Shown piece after piece: positions 1 to 7,033 of a DNA stretch of 16,801 nt; position 1 is the first letter of the stretch; each line of letters starts with the position of its first letter. The notes under the pieces were generated by a model. The model was given only the letters and a program-made list of their open reading frames with translations, searched no databases and was not told the origin of the DNA. A program made the translations under genes and the position numbers. The stretch lies in assembly GCA_016206165.1 (NCBI GenBank), contig JACQSD010000043.1, positions 1 through 16,801 on the forward strand, read 5' to 3'. Source of the stretch: Candidatus Uhrbacteria bacterium. GTDB taxonomy: Bacteria > Patescibacteriota > Patescibacteriia > JACQSD01.

Positions 1-471
1 GCTGAAGGTAATGTGCTTTGGCAAAAATCATTTGGCCAAGGGGCGTACAATTGGATGACGGGAATTGATAAGGGTGTTGACCAAAAAGGCTTGGTATTTC
101 TCGGCATGACTACTCCCTCGAAACCAAATCCAAAATTGCCAGATATTCTCTGGATTTTTGAGGTGGATGAGAAGGGAAATTTTGTTTGGCAAAAGGGATA
201 TGCAACTTCTTTGAATATGAGCGTCACCCATTTTGCACCTTTTTCAAACAGTTATCAGATCGGCTCTGGCTCTCGATTCTTTACTGCGAGTGCAAAGGGG
301 GACATAAAAAACCCTCCTCCAAAATTGCTCAAACCCGTGAAAGCAAGGTTCCCATCAAAAAAATTCATACAGGAAGGAATCGCGACGGATATTCATGATT
401 ACGAAATTCTGCTCGAAACAGACGAAGCAAAAGCAAAAACGAAACAGATTCTTATGGGCACCAATGAATAA
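1..471 (+). CDS. C-terminal part of a beta-propeller-like repeat protein (5' truncated)
   Basis: The reading frame is open from base 1 (frame 1), so the gene starts outside the window; the GTG at 13 is internal to the open frame. It ends in TAA at 469-471, leaving about 156 residues. The visible part carries two copies of a motif of the form G-N-V/F-x-W-Q-K-x-Y/F-G (LWQKSFG near the start and FVWQKGY about 50 residues later), separated by a strand-rich segment with D-I-L-W-I-F-E-V-D. This W-Q-K pattern is typical of delta-60/PQQ-like beta-propeller repeats in secreted or surface proteins. The last 90 residues are lysine-rich and lack the repeat. No signal peptide can be judged because the N-terminus is missing. 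It is the only plus-strand gene at this end, and its stop faces a non-coding hairpin-rich region. The family is inferred from motif spacing only. Confidence 0.7.
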   Translation, partial: AEGNVLWQKSFGQGAYNWMTGIDKGVDQKGLVFLGMTTPSKPNPKLPDILWIFEVDEKGNFVWQKGYATSLNMSVTHFAPFSNSYQIGSGSRFFTASAKGDIKNPPPKLLKPVKARFPSKKFIQEGIATDIHDYEILLETDEAKAKTKQILMGTNE

Positions 472-788
472 TCCCCGGGGTGAAGGTTCGCCTACACGTC
501 ACCTCGGCTTCCGCCTCCTCGGACATGGCTGCGAGGGCCTCGTGATCTCGATAACATCGAGATAGCACTCCGCCCGTCTCCGCTGCTCGATCCGAAGCAG
601 TTCGGATCTCGCAACGCTCCGACTTCCTCATTTCACACGTTGTGTGATTCGCCTACAACTCTCGTCGCCTTCCGGCTCCTCGGTCGCAGGCCGCTGCTCG
701 CCATCCCGCCTCCCGGCATGTCGGCGGGATATGGCTCCGCCCTCCGAATCCCAACGTCCCGCACGCAGGTGCGGGACTCCTCTCTACG

Positions 789-819
789 AAAAAAACTCGA
801 CATTGCGTCGAGTTTTTTT
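789..819. terminator. Bidirectional intrinsic terminator
   Basis: Perfect 13-bp arms (seven A plus CTCGAC at 789-801; GTCGAG plus seven T at 807-819) around the 5-nt loop ATTGC. Because the stem is flanked by A7 on one side and T7 on the other, it can act on both strands. It lies inside the non-coding region between the convergent 1-471 gene and tRNA-Asn. Confidence 0.75.
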
Positions 820-836
820 CTCCGAGGGTGGGATTC
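820..836 (-). repeat. 17-bp duplicate of the tRNA-Asn 3' end
   Basis: CTCCGAGGGTGGGATTC at 820-836 is identical to 976-992, the discriminator, 3' acceptor strand and start of the T-arm of the intron-containing tRNA-Asn. The similarity stops there, so this is a fragment of a tRNA gene, not a gene. A tRNA 3'-end duplicate of this kind can be left by integration and excision of a mobile element or by local duplication; the sequence does not decide which. Confidence 0.6.
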
Positions 837-936
837 CCGCTCGCTCCGACTCGCGGTCCGGGGCGCTACACACAGAAAGCTGCGCCAGCTCGCTTTCTTC
901 TCGCGCCCTCCGAATCCCACCTATCAAAACTCAAAA

Positions 937-970
937 GAAAAATCCCTCTCACGAGTGAGAGGGATTTTTC
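937..970. terminator. Bidirectional intrinsic terminator downstream of tRNA-Asn
   Basis: Perfect 15-bp arms, GAAAAATCCCTCTCA at 937-951 and its complement at 956-970, around the tetraloop CGAG. On the minus strand the stem ends in a T5 run three bases past the encoded CCA of tRNA-Asn, so it terminates that transcript; it can also act on the plus strand. Confidence 0.8.
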
Positions 971-972
971 TT

Positions 973-1249
973 TGGCTCCGAGGGTGGGATTCGGACCCAC
1001 GACCAAGTGCTTACACGACTCCTCTTGTTCCCAAAAGGCGTGGACTATATCTTTCCCGTGCCGCAAAACGACGGGACTCTGGTATCTAGTCTCTACGGCG
1101 CTCTCCCCGCTATGTGGGGAGTTCCCACGGTATTGCCCTCCGGCTCCGCCGGATTGGGTTTCACCGTTATCCCAGAGAGTTCATCTCGATGTTTCCATCG
1201 AAAGCTGCGTTTCCCACAGGCACCTGCTCTACCACTGAGCTACCTCGGA
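973..1249 (-). tRNA. tRNA-Asn(GUU), interrupted by a group I intron
   Basis: The 5' exon is 1216-1249 (34 nt): acceptor TCCGAGG, D-arm GCTC-AGTGGTA-GAGC, anticodon strand GGTGC, then CTGT. The 3' exon is 973-1013: TAA, GCACT, variable TGGTC, T-arm GTGGG-TCCGAAT-CCCAC, acceptor CCTCGGA, discriminator G and an encoded CCA (973-975). Joined, the anticodon loop is CTGTTAA with anticodon GUU, so the tRNA is Asn; it would not be read as one gene without removing the intron. The intron sits after anticodon position 35, splitting GU from U. The T-loop has C at position 55 where T is usual. Asn-tRNA with GUU is one of the four tRNAs that normally receive queuosine at G34. A bidirectional terminator follows at 937-970. 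Confidence 0.9.
1014..1215 (-). ncRNA. Group I self-splicing intron in tRNA-Asn
   Basis: A 202-nt intron that folds into the canonical group I core when read on the minus strand. P1 is exon CTGT with intron GCAG, giving the diagnostic U.G pair at the 5' splice site. P2 is TCGATG-GAAA-CATCGA. P3 is CTCTGG/CCAGAG, P4 ACGGT/ACCGT, P5 CCC/GGG with the CCGGC-GGA-GCCGG extension, P6 CTCCCC/GGGGAG. P7 is GACTA/TAGTC and P8 CCCGT/ACGGG. The hallmark strings GACTAGATA and AAGATATAGTCC are present. The last intron base is G (omega-G, position 1014) followed by the 3' exon TAA. There is no open frame for a homing endonuclease, so this is a minimal ribozyme. Group I introns in tRNA anticodon loops are known from cyanobacteria, Azoarcus and Agrobacterium; subclass is not assigned here. 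Confidence 0.92.
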
Positions 1250-1359
1250 ATATTAATGTTCGTTATTCATTGTGAACGTACCTTGAAAGATTCTATCTGA
1301 ATCAGCAAAGAGATGCAAGGGCAAAAAAATCCAATCTCAAATCTCTATTCTCCTCTCTC

Positions 1360-2601
1360 CTATTCCTTATGTTTCCTCCGATGGGGTGGGCGGATTGCAG
1401 TCATACCAGGAGCGACGGCGAGTGGAGCGAGGGTCCAGAACGAGATCATCCAGGTGATAAGAATTGGAATCGCGCCAACCGCAATCGTCCATGCGGGTCC
1501 GATTGCTCCATAGAGAAACCCCGCGACGAGTGGCCCAATTGTCCAACCCAAATCTTGAAAGAAACTAATAACACCCGCAATAAGCCCATCCTCACGATGA
1601 CTCTTATCGAGCCGATCCATCCATGCCCAGAGCGCAAGGCCGGAGAGTTCATCGCCCGCAGTTGCCATAAATCCGAGCACAAGGAACCACACATGCGTAC
1701 TGAACCCGAGCAGCGCGCCCGTCACGGAAAAGAGGAGGAGTCCAAAAAAGATAAGCCACTTTTGATTCCATTTGTCGGCGAGCCGCCCAAAGAAAAAGCC
1801 AAGCACCGCGACTGCAAAATCAAAGATACCGAGCGCAACACTGGGGAGCGAGGCGCCAGACGGGCTATCCAAGAGGAGTGGCACGACAAACCAAATGACC
1901 GCGTAGAAAATGCTCCCTGCAAGTCCGCTCAAAAGGAGAAGCCCACTCGCAGGATTCAATTTCCATATGGCGTGGAAAATATGCCCGACGTGATGCCGAC
2001 GCACGTGATAGTGATGCGTTGGTACTTTCTTTTCCGCGTGCACAGAGACGCGATCACGTGGCGACATTATCCCTGCAAGTAAGGCACAGAGCAGGATAAC
2101 TGCAATTATTCCACCAATCATCGGTACGGGAATCGAAAGCATGAATGCGAGGAGTGCCGTTGAGAAGACGATCCCAATGCTGACAAGGATGTCACGCATT
2201 GACACCACGCGTCCAGCGTATTCAACGGGCGTCATGGAAAGCAGATATGCGTCAACGCCCGGGCCATAAAAAAGCCAACCAAATGCACCAAGAAACAACG
2301 TTGCGATAAACGTCATTGGCGTCAACCCTGCGATGAGCACTGATGTGGCAACAATAAACGCGGCCGTCGTTACCCACAGAAGTCGAAGGTATCCAAAACG
2401 ATCGAGTGCAAATCCAGCCGGAACATCAAGGAGGAGTTGCAATAATGCGGCTCCCCCAATTAAAAGTCCGACGACCCACACATCGAAAACCCTCGCCCCG
2501 AGCGGCGCGAGCAATGTAAAGTGCAATCCAGCACCAAATTTAAAGAGCAAAATAAAAACCCCAAACGGGAGGAGTTTAAAAAGAGAACCATGTATTACCA
2601 T
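1360..2601 (-). CDS. Major facilitator superfamily transporter
   Basis: A 413-residue polytopic membrane protein with about 12 hydrophobic segments in two halves. MFS loop-2/3 signatures are visible in both halves: D-V-P-A-G-F-A-L-D-R-F-G near residue 60 and G-R-L-A-D-K-W near the middle of the second half. The frame is open upstream to 2652, but those 17 arginine/cysteine-rich residues lie in a palindrome-rich spacer, so I start at the ATG at 2599-2601, where the hydrophobic protein begins. The central cytoplasmic loop is unusually histidine-rich (THHYHVRRHHVGHIFH), which could bind metal or simply reflect the loop. The substrate cannot be read from the sequence; drug or metabolite efflux is the family default. 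It follows rpoD by 130 bases and probably has separate translation. Confidence 0.85.
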   Translation of the reverse strand: MVIHGSLFKLLPFGVFILLFKFGAGLHFTLLAPLGARVFDVWVVGLLIGGAALLQLLLDVPAGFALDRFGYLRLLWVTTAAFIVATSVLIAGLTPMTFIATLFLGAFGWLFYGPGVDAYLLSMTPVEYAGRVVSMRDILVSIGIVFSTALLAFMLSIPVPMIGGIIAVILLCALLAGIMSPRDRVSVHAEKKVPTHHYHVRRHHVGHIFHAIWKLNPASGLLLLSGLAGSIFYAVIWFVVPLLLDSPSGASLPSVALGIFDFAVAVLGFFFGRLADKWNQKWLIFFGLLLFSVTGALLGFSTHVWFLVLGFMATAGDELSGLALWAWMDRLDKSHREDGLIAGVISFFQDLGWTIGPLVAGFLYGAIGPAWTIAVGAIPILITWMISFWTLAPLAVAPGMTAIRPPHRRKHKE

Positions 2602-2690
2602 AGAACAAAGAACCCGCCTCTCACACCACCGATCATGCCTCCTCCGCCTCATCGGCGGATTCGGTTCAGGGCCATGGCAAACGCGGCGGG

Positions 2691-2738
2691 TTCATAACTG
2701 CCAACGATCCGCCAGGGGCGGCTCTGGCCAGTTATGAA
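2691..2738. repeat. Inverted repeat spanning the rpoD stop
   Basis: Perfect 10-bp arms, TTCATAACTG at 2691-2700 and CAGTTATGAA at 2729-2738, with an inner CCGCC/GGCGG stem. The right arm contains the TAA stop of rpoD (2732-2734), so the last codons of rpoD are part of the hairpin. It could work as a 3'-end structure; there is no T-run, so it is not a classical terminator. The adjacent 2640-2690 stretch has another CCGCC-TCATC-GGCGG palindrome. Confidence 0.6.
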
Positions 2739-3952
2739 TAATCCTTAAGTTTTTCTATGCCGACATACTTCTGAATTTTTTCGAGTGATTTCGCTTCGAT
2801 CTGCCGGATGCGTTCGCGGGTCACATCAAACTCGCGACCGACTTCTTCGAGCGTGTGGGTGACCCCATCCAAAAGCCCAAACCGCATTTCAAGAATTTTT
2901 TGTTCGCGCGGGGAAAGATCTTGAATAATTTTTCGCACATAATCACGCAGGAGCTGCAATGCTGCGGCGCGATCCGGCGTAATATTCTTCACATCCTCAA
3001 TAAAATCTTCGAGCGTTGAGTCTTCTTCGTCATCACCAACCGACGTATCAAGGGAGACGGTATCTTGTGAAATCTTCACGATATGGCGAACCTTATCAAG
3101 CTCCTCCCCCATCTCTGCAGCAATCTCTTCTGGCAACGGCTCGCGCCCGAGATCTTGAATGAGCGCACGCTCCACCTGCTGAAATTTATTGATCGTCTCC
3201 ACCATGTGCACCGGAATACGAATCGTCCGCGATTGATCCGCGAGTGCACGGGTGATCGCCTGCCGAATCCACCATGTTGCGTATGTCGAAAACTTGTACC
3301 CTTTCCGATACTCAAATTTCTCAACTGCACGAAAGAGCCCAATGTTCCCCTCTTGAATGAGGTCTAAAAGCGAAAGACTTTTCCCGACGAACTTTTTTGC
3401 AATAGAAACAACAAGACGTAGGTTTGCTTCAATTAATTTTTTCGATGCTTCGCGGTCGTTCTTTTCCTTTCGTTTTGCGAGCGCAACTTCTTCTTCGGGA
3501 GTCAACAGTGGCACCTTCCCTATCTCGCGCAAATACATCTGGATCGAGTCCGCAGAGATATCGCCAAGATCGATGCGCTTCTTTGCGTCTGTGGCAGCGC
3601 CGATTTTCGTGAGCACCTTTTCATGTTCTTGCCGATCAAGCATGCCACCTTTTAATTCGACAATTTGAAACCCTTGCGACTCGAATGTGTCGAGGAGTTG
3701 CTCATACCGATCAACGTATTCCTCAAGTTCAGGGAACGTAAAAAGCACTTCGGATTCTGTTACAAACCCGCGTGCGCGTACTTTTTCCATAAGTCGCGTC
3801 AATGCAGCCTCATCAACGTGCACCGGGCCCGCTGGCCGGGGCGGCACGACGGGAGCGACTGATCGGGCACCGCGTTTTTCACGTTTGTGCCCGTCATGCA
3901 CGACATGTTTCTTCGACGTAATCTTTTTCTTTTTGTGTGCAGTTCGAGACAT
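2732..3952 (-). CDS. rpoD: Primary sigma factor RpoD (sigma-70)
   Basis: A 406-residue housekeeping sigma factor that gives RNA polymerase its promoter specificity. Region 1.2 is at about 131-165 (DISADSIQMYLREIG). Region 2 is at about 172-250, with the near-invariant SLLDLIQEGNIGLFRAVEKF, the -10-contacting FSTYATWWIRQAI and DQSRTIRIPVH. Region 3 follows to about 330, and region 4 is at about 345-400 with LSPREQKILEMRFGL and the recognition helix DVTRERIRQIEAKSL. A lysine/arginine-rich N-terminal tail (residues 5-30) precedes a short region 1.1-like segment. The long non-conserved region between 1.2 and 2 seen in E. coli is absent, as in most bacteria. No good Shine-Dalgarno precedes the ATG at 3950-3952. 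It lies 180 bases after dnaG, the classical macromolecular-synthesis order, with a palindromic element between them. Confidence 0.97.
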   Translation of the reverse strand: MSRTAHKKKKITSKKHVVHDGHKREKRGARSVAPVVPPRPAGPVHVDEAALTRLMEKVRARGFVTESEVLFTFPELEEYVDRYEQLLDTFESQGFQIVELKGGMLDRQEHEKVLTKIGAATDAKKRIDLGDISADSIQMYLREIGKVPLLTPEEEVALAKRKEKNDREASKKLIEANLRLVVSIAKKFVGKSLSLLDLIQEGNIGLFRAVEKFEYRKGYKFSTYATWWIRQAITRALADQSRTIRIPVHMVETINKFQQVERALIQDLGREPLPEEIAAEMGEELDKVRHIVKISQDTVSLDTSVGDDEEDSTLEDFIEDVKNITPDRAAALQLLRDYVRKIIQDLSPREQKILEMRFGLLDGVTHTLEEVGREFDVTRERIRQIEAKSLEKIQKYVGIEKLKDYS

Positions 3953-3995
3953 GATGTAAAGAATTGTTTAAATCCAGGAATAAAAAATAACACCT

Positions 3996-4101
3996 ATTCC
4001 CCTCTTAAGATAAGAGGGGGTGCAGGGGAGTTATGAAAAATTTATGCTGCAGAGACGTTCATAACCCCTCCTCGCCTCCCCTTATCTTAAGGGGAGGGTA
4101 T
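3996..4101. repeat. Two copies of a palindromic element in inverted orientation (dnaG-rpoD spacer)
   Basis: 3996-4037 (core CCCCTCTTAAGATAAGAGGGG, read in pieces as CCCCTCTTAAG and ATAAGAGGGG, then GGGGAGTTATGAA) and 4059-4101 (TTCATAACCCCTC, then CTCCCCTTATC and TTAAGGGGAG) are the same roughly 42-bp element in opposite directions, about 20 bases apart. Each is itself an imperfect palindrome. A third copy lies between gatC and gatA at 15890-15950. The spacer separates dnaG from rpoD, so the structure sits in the leader of the rpoD message. Confidence 0.75.
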
Positions 4102-4132
4102 TCTGTTGCATTAAATTCTAGAGTCTAAAAAA

Positions 4133-5992
4133 TTATTGATCGCGATCGAGATGTTGAAGCATTTCGGAGAGGCGTGTAAATTCCTGCATGAGGCGGATAC
4201 TTTCTTGATCATCAGCCGCCGCTTGCTCGCGCAGTGCAAGCGTCCGTGTAATACTTGCGAGTTGCGATTGAATCCACGCGCGCTCAAGGACAACAAGATT
4301 CCCACGCACTTCCGTTTCCACCAACGCATCCGTCATTGTGGGAAACTCTTGTTCAATGCGTAAAAGGAGCTCATTTCCGTATGTTTTTCCTTCAGGATAC
4401 GCCGCGATAAACGCATCAAACGAAAAAAAATCAGGGGTGTCCCGAGTAGCCTCTTGAGTATAGAAACTGACAAGCGCCTTGTAAAGTGCTACTCCGCGCG
4501 GATCAGAAAACATTGCTGGTGTCAATCGGGAAATGACGCGGGTGAGCGTCCGTCGATCTTTAAGTAAAAAACCAAGGATACGTTCTGCAGCGCGGATGAT
4601 TCGTGATCGAATCTCTGGTGCTATATGTGGAGATGCTTGTGGTGGCGTGGTCGCTTTCGCGCCGGCACTCTTCGTAAGCGCACTTCGAAGAATATCTTCA
4701 TGGACCTGCACGAGATTCCCCAACTTTTGGAGGTAGTGTGTTGCTTCAATGGGATTCGTCAGCTTCGCGATCGCCGTGAGAATAGTTTTTGCTGCTTTCT
4801 TCTTCCCTTCAACCGTCGTGAGATCGCAGGCGGCGATCGTTCGATCAACGATGTAATCAAGAAATGGTTGACGGTTGCGGACTGCTGCTTCCCATAGTGC
4901 AGGGTCGTGGCGAATGCACTCATCAGGATCTTTCCCATTGGGAATAGAAAGTACGGAAACATTCATACCAGCCGCGAGTGCAGCATCAATGCCGCGTTCA
5001 ACCGCTGCACGCCCCGCTGCGTCTTCGTCAAATGAGAGCGCGACATTCTCGGTGAAACGCTTCACGATCTGCACATGTTCTGCGGTCATTGCCGTACCAC
5101 TCGTCGCAACGACATTCGTGTATCCTGCCTCATGCGCAGTGAGCGCATCCATGTATCCTTCAACAATAATCGCGAAATCCTTTGTACGAATATCATGCCG
5201 CGCACGGTCGAGTGCAAAAAGGATTTTACTCTTCTCGTAAATCGGAGTTTCGGGAGTGTTAATATACTTCGGCTCGTCATGTTCCGATTCCCCTCTCCTG
5301 GTAGGAGAGGGCGAGGGTGAGGTTACCGGCATCACCCTCCCACCAAACCCAACCGTTCGCCCTTGGAGATCCCGAATCGGGAAAAGAATCCGATTACGAA
5401 AGCGATCATAAAATGGTAGACTATCAAGATGTCGTTTCTGTTCTGCTTTTCGTGGAACGACGAGGCCTGATGTGCGAATATCCTCTGCACGATATTTTCG
5501 TCGGATAAGTTCGAGACTCATCCTGTCCCACGCGTCCGGCGCATACCCAATCCCCCATCGATCAATAACCTCGGTTGTGATTCCGCGGCTCCCAAGATAC
5601 TCGCGTGCCCCTACACCCTCGGGCGACAATAACATTTTTGTGTAGAGTTCTTGGGCAACCTGCAGTATTTCAAAGAGCGCACTTTTCTGGCTCATGCGGC
5701 GCGGATCATAGTGTTCGATCGTGACCCCAGCACGTGTCGCAAGCATTTCGAGCGCCTCACGAAACTCAAGCCCCTGCCGCTTCATCACAAACGCAAAAAG
5801 ATCGCCGCCCTCCCCACACCCAAAACAATGCCAGACTTGCCGATCGGGCGAGACAAAAAACGACGGGGTCTTCTCATGATGAAACGGGCAGAGCCCCTTC
5901 CAACTCGACCCCGCCGGCTTCAGCTGCATGTCATCGCGGATGACATCAAGAATCCCAAGCCGCGATTTAATTTCTTGGACAGTATCCGCCAT
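4133..5992 (-). CDS. dnaG: DNA primase DnaG
   Basis: A 619-residue primase that makes RNA primers at the replication fork. The N-terminal CHC2 zinc ribbon has C35, H38, C56 and C59 (CPFHHEKTPSF, then HCFGCGEGGD). The core runs to about residue 420; its TOPRIM part holds E278 in VEGYMD and D322/D324 in FDEDAAGRAA. The C-terminal roughly 150 residues match in position the DnaB-interacting domain. Residues 224-238 are a serine/proline-rich insertion after GGRV and before the conserved PKYINTPET; it is encoded by a palindromic element (5288-5322) and is missing in typical primases such as E. coli. The start ATG (5990-5992) has GGAG just upstream, overlapping the stop of the preceding gene, which ends 9 bases away; that supports an operon with 6002-7483. 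Confidence 0.97.
   Translation of the reverse strand: MADTVQEIKSRLGILDVIRDDMQLKPAGSSWKGLCPFHHEKTPSFFVSPDRQVWHCFGCGEGGDLFAFVMKRQGLEFREALEMLATRAGVTIEHYDPRRMSQKSALFEILQVAQELYTKMLLSPEGVGAREYLGSRGITTEVIDRWGIGYAPDAWDRMSLELIRRKYRAEDIRTSGLVVPRKAEQKRHLDSLPFYDRFRNRILFPIRDLQGRTVGFGGRVMPVTSPSPSPTRRGESEHDEPKYINTPETPIYEKSKILFALDRARHDIRTKDFAIIVEGYMDALTAHEAGYTNVVATSGTAMTAEHVQIVKRFTENVALSFDEDAAGRAAVERGIDAALAAGMNVSVLSIPNGKDPDECIRHDPALWEAAVRNRQPFLDYIVDRTIAACDLTTVEGKKKAAKTILTAIAKLTNPIEATHYLQKLGNLVQVHEDILRSALTKSAGAKATTPPQASPHIAPEIRSRIIRAAERILGFLLKDRRTLTRVISRLTPAMFSDPRGVALYKALVSFYTQEATRDTPDFFSFDAFIAAYPEGKTYGNELLLRIEQEFPTMTDALVETEVRGNLVVLERAWIQSQLASITRTLALREQAAADDQESIRLMQEFTRLSEMLQHLDRDQ
5288..5322 (-). repeat. Palindromic element inserted in frame in dnaG
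   Basis: The minus strand reads CCTCACCCTCGCCC, then TCTCCTACCAGGAGAGGGG; its core CCCTCTCCT/AGGAGAGGG is a perfect 9-bp stem with a 3-nt loop at 5291-5311. A second copy is at 16565-16598 at the 3' end of ligA, with the same order (CCTCATCCCAACCCTCTCC, TACGAGGAGAGGGG). Here it translates as TSPSPSPTRRGES without breaking the primase frame. Confidence 0.8.
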
Positions 5993-6001
5993 AATGCTCC
6001 G

Positions 6002-7003
6002 CTACTCATACATAATCTCGATTTGATCATTATCATGCATGACATAGTTATCAAACTCTGTATTCTGCTGTCCGTTCACACGGAATCGCACCGTACCGCC
6101 TGACCCATTACAGTAGTTAAAAATACATTTTCGGTCAAAACGTTTGCCCCAAATTCTAAAAAATTTTCCAAGTTTTACATCTTCCTTCTTTACAATTACT
6201 CCCGGCTCTCCATATTCGATATGAATCATCCCACCATCGATGTGTGTATGCAATGGTTCATGTACTGTACCAAGTCCGATATCCGCAGGGACATCCGCTG
6301 GTTTCCCTTTAATGGTAATAGAGAGCTGTGCATGCCAATGAATACTGTCTCGCGCGATAATATCATCTGACTGCACACGGTCACGTGCACCTGGACTCTC
6401 ACGTCCCGCGTCGCCCCACGCTAACATTCCTGGCCCATTTGGATTAAATCCGTTTTGCAATTCCACGGTATCGGTATATCCATCACCATCGGTATCCTCC
6501 TGCAAGGGACTCGTGCCAAAGAGTGCTTCCACACGATCAGGAAGCCCATCACTGTCTTGATCGATCGATGGTTCTGATGATGACGTATCACTATGGGTTA
6601 AATTTTTCCCCTGCACATACGATCCCATCTTCTCTGACTCAATATCGAATGTGATCACATATTTTTTACCATTCGACCAGTACATGTATCGATGAACACC
6701 TGTAGGATCGGGATCCGGATTGATCGGTGATATCGCCCACCCAGGATCCTGTCTATTCGTATCCGCACTAAATCCTTTCTGCCCAAGTACGCGCGCGTTC
6801 CCTCGTCCAAGTTCAATCCCACCACTCACTGGATACATGTCCTCATGTTCCGCGGCATAGAGTTCCAATCCAGTTTTATATTGCATCACTGTCGACACAC
6901 GCTTTGCATCACGCGCTTGTGCTCGTGCGCCCGAGAGCGACGCCACAGCCGTTGTGGACATAAGCAGCACGACAATAAGCGAGTTCAATAGAGTAACAAA
7001 CAT
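6002..7003 (-). CDS. Pseudopilin-like secreted protein with TSP3 repeats and a His-motif C-terminal domain
   Basis: A 333-residue exported protein in three parts. Residues 4-58 resemble a type IV pilin/pseudopilin N-terminus: a hydrophobic helix followed by GARAQARDAKRVS and LELYAAEHEDMYP, the hallmark of type II pseudopilins. The usual GFTLIE prepilin-peptidase site is absent (FVTLLN here), and stop codons just upstream rule out a longer start. Residues about 140-195 contain TSP3-type calcium repeats (DQDSDGLPD, DTDGDGYTD). Residues 220-333 form an uncharacterised domain with H222-W-H224, H252-T-H254 and IHIE (H261), plus C293 and C298; I recall it in other CPR and archaeal secreted proteins, and the histidines suggest metal binding, but no function is known to me. 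It sits 9 bases upstream of dnaG and 30 bases downstream of the next membrane protein. Confidence 0.75.
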   Translation of the reverse strand: MFVTLLNSLIVVLLMSTTAVASLSGARAQARDAKRVSTVMQYKTGLELYAAEHEDMYPVSGGIELGRGNARVLGQKGFSADTNRQDPGWAISPINPDPDPTGVHRYMYWSNGKKYVITFDIESEKMGSYVQGKNLTHSDTSSSEPSIDQDSDGLPDRVEALFGTSPLQEDTDGDGYTDTVELQNGFNPNGPGMLAWGDAGRESPGARDRVQSDDIIARDSIHWHAQLSITIKGKPADVPADIGLGTVHEPLHTHIDGGMIHIEYGEPGVIVKKEDVKLGKFFRIWGKRFDRKCIFNYCNGSGGTVRFRVNGQQNTEFDNYVMHDNDQIEIMYE

Positions 7004-7033
7004 AAAGATTGCTTGAAATAAATCTTAAAAATA

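Larger units (their letters stand above)
472..972. other. Non-coding, hairpin-dense region with degenerate modules
   Basis: I see no convincing gene in these 500 bases: the open frames are short, arginine/serine-rich and mutually overlapping, as expected of GC-rich non-coding DNA. It holds a string of perfect inverted repeats: ATCTCGAT/ATCGAGAT at 545-563, GATCCGAA/TTCGGATC at 589-608, GTCCCGCAC/GTGCGGGAC at 756-777, and the two terminators listed separately. Segments starting near 487 and 648 share a degenerate pattern (TTCGCCTACA, then CTTCCGNCTCCTCGG), and CCCTCCGAATCCCA occurs near 740 and 907. It looks like a decayed array of structured repeat modules between convergent genes. Confidence 0.6.

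Noticed and set aside
472..972. CRISPR array
   Set aside because: The repeats are degenerate, differ in length and spacing, and lack uniform spacers; no cas genes are present.
640..1238. Several overlapping ORFs of 95-149 codons in 633-1300 on both strands
   Set aside because: They are low-complexity Arg/Ser/Pro products of GC-rich hairpin DNA, run through the terminators and the intron-containing tRNA, and have no family features.
1369..2082. 237-codon plus-strand ORF opposite the MFS gene
   Set aside because: It is the antisense of an MFS transporter with clear transmembrane pattern; its product is charged and featureless.
2602..2652. Upstream start of the MFS protein at 2652
   Set aside because: The first 17 residues are encoded by a palindrome-rich spacer and are Arg/Cys-rich; the next ATG begins the hydrophobic protein.
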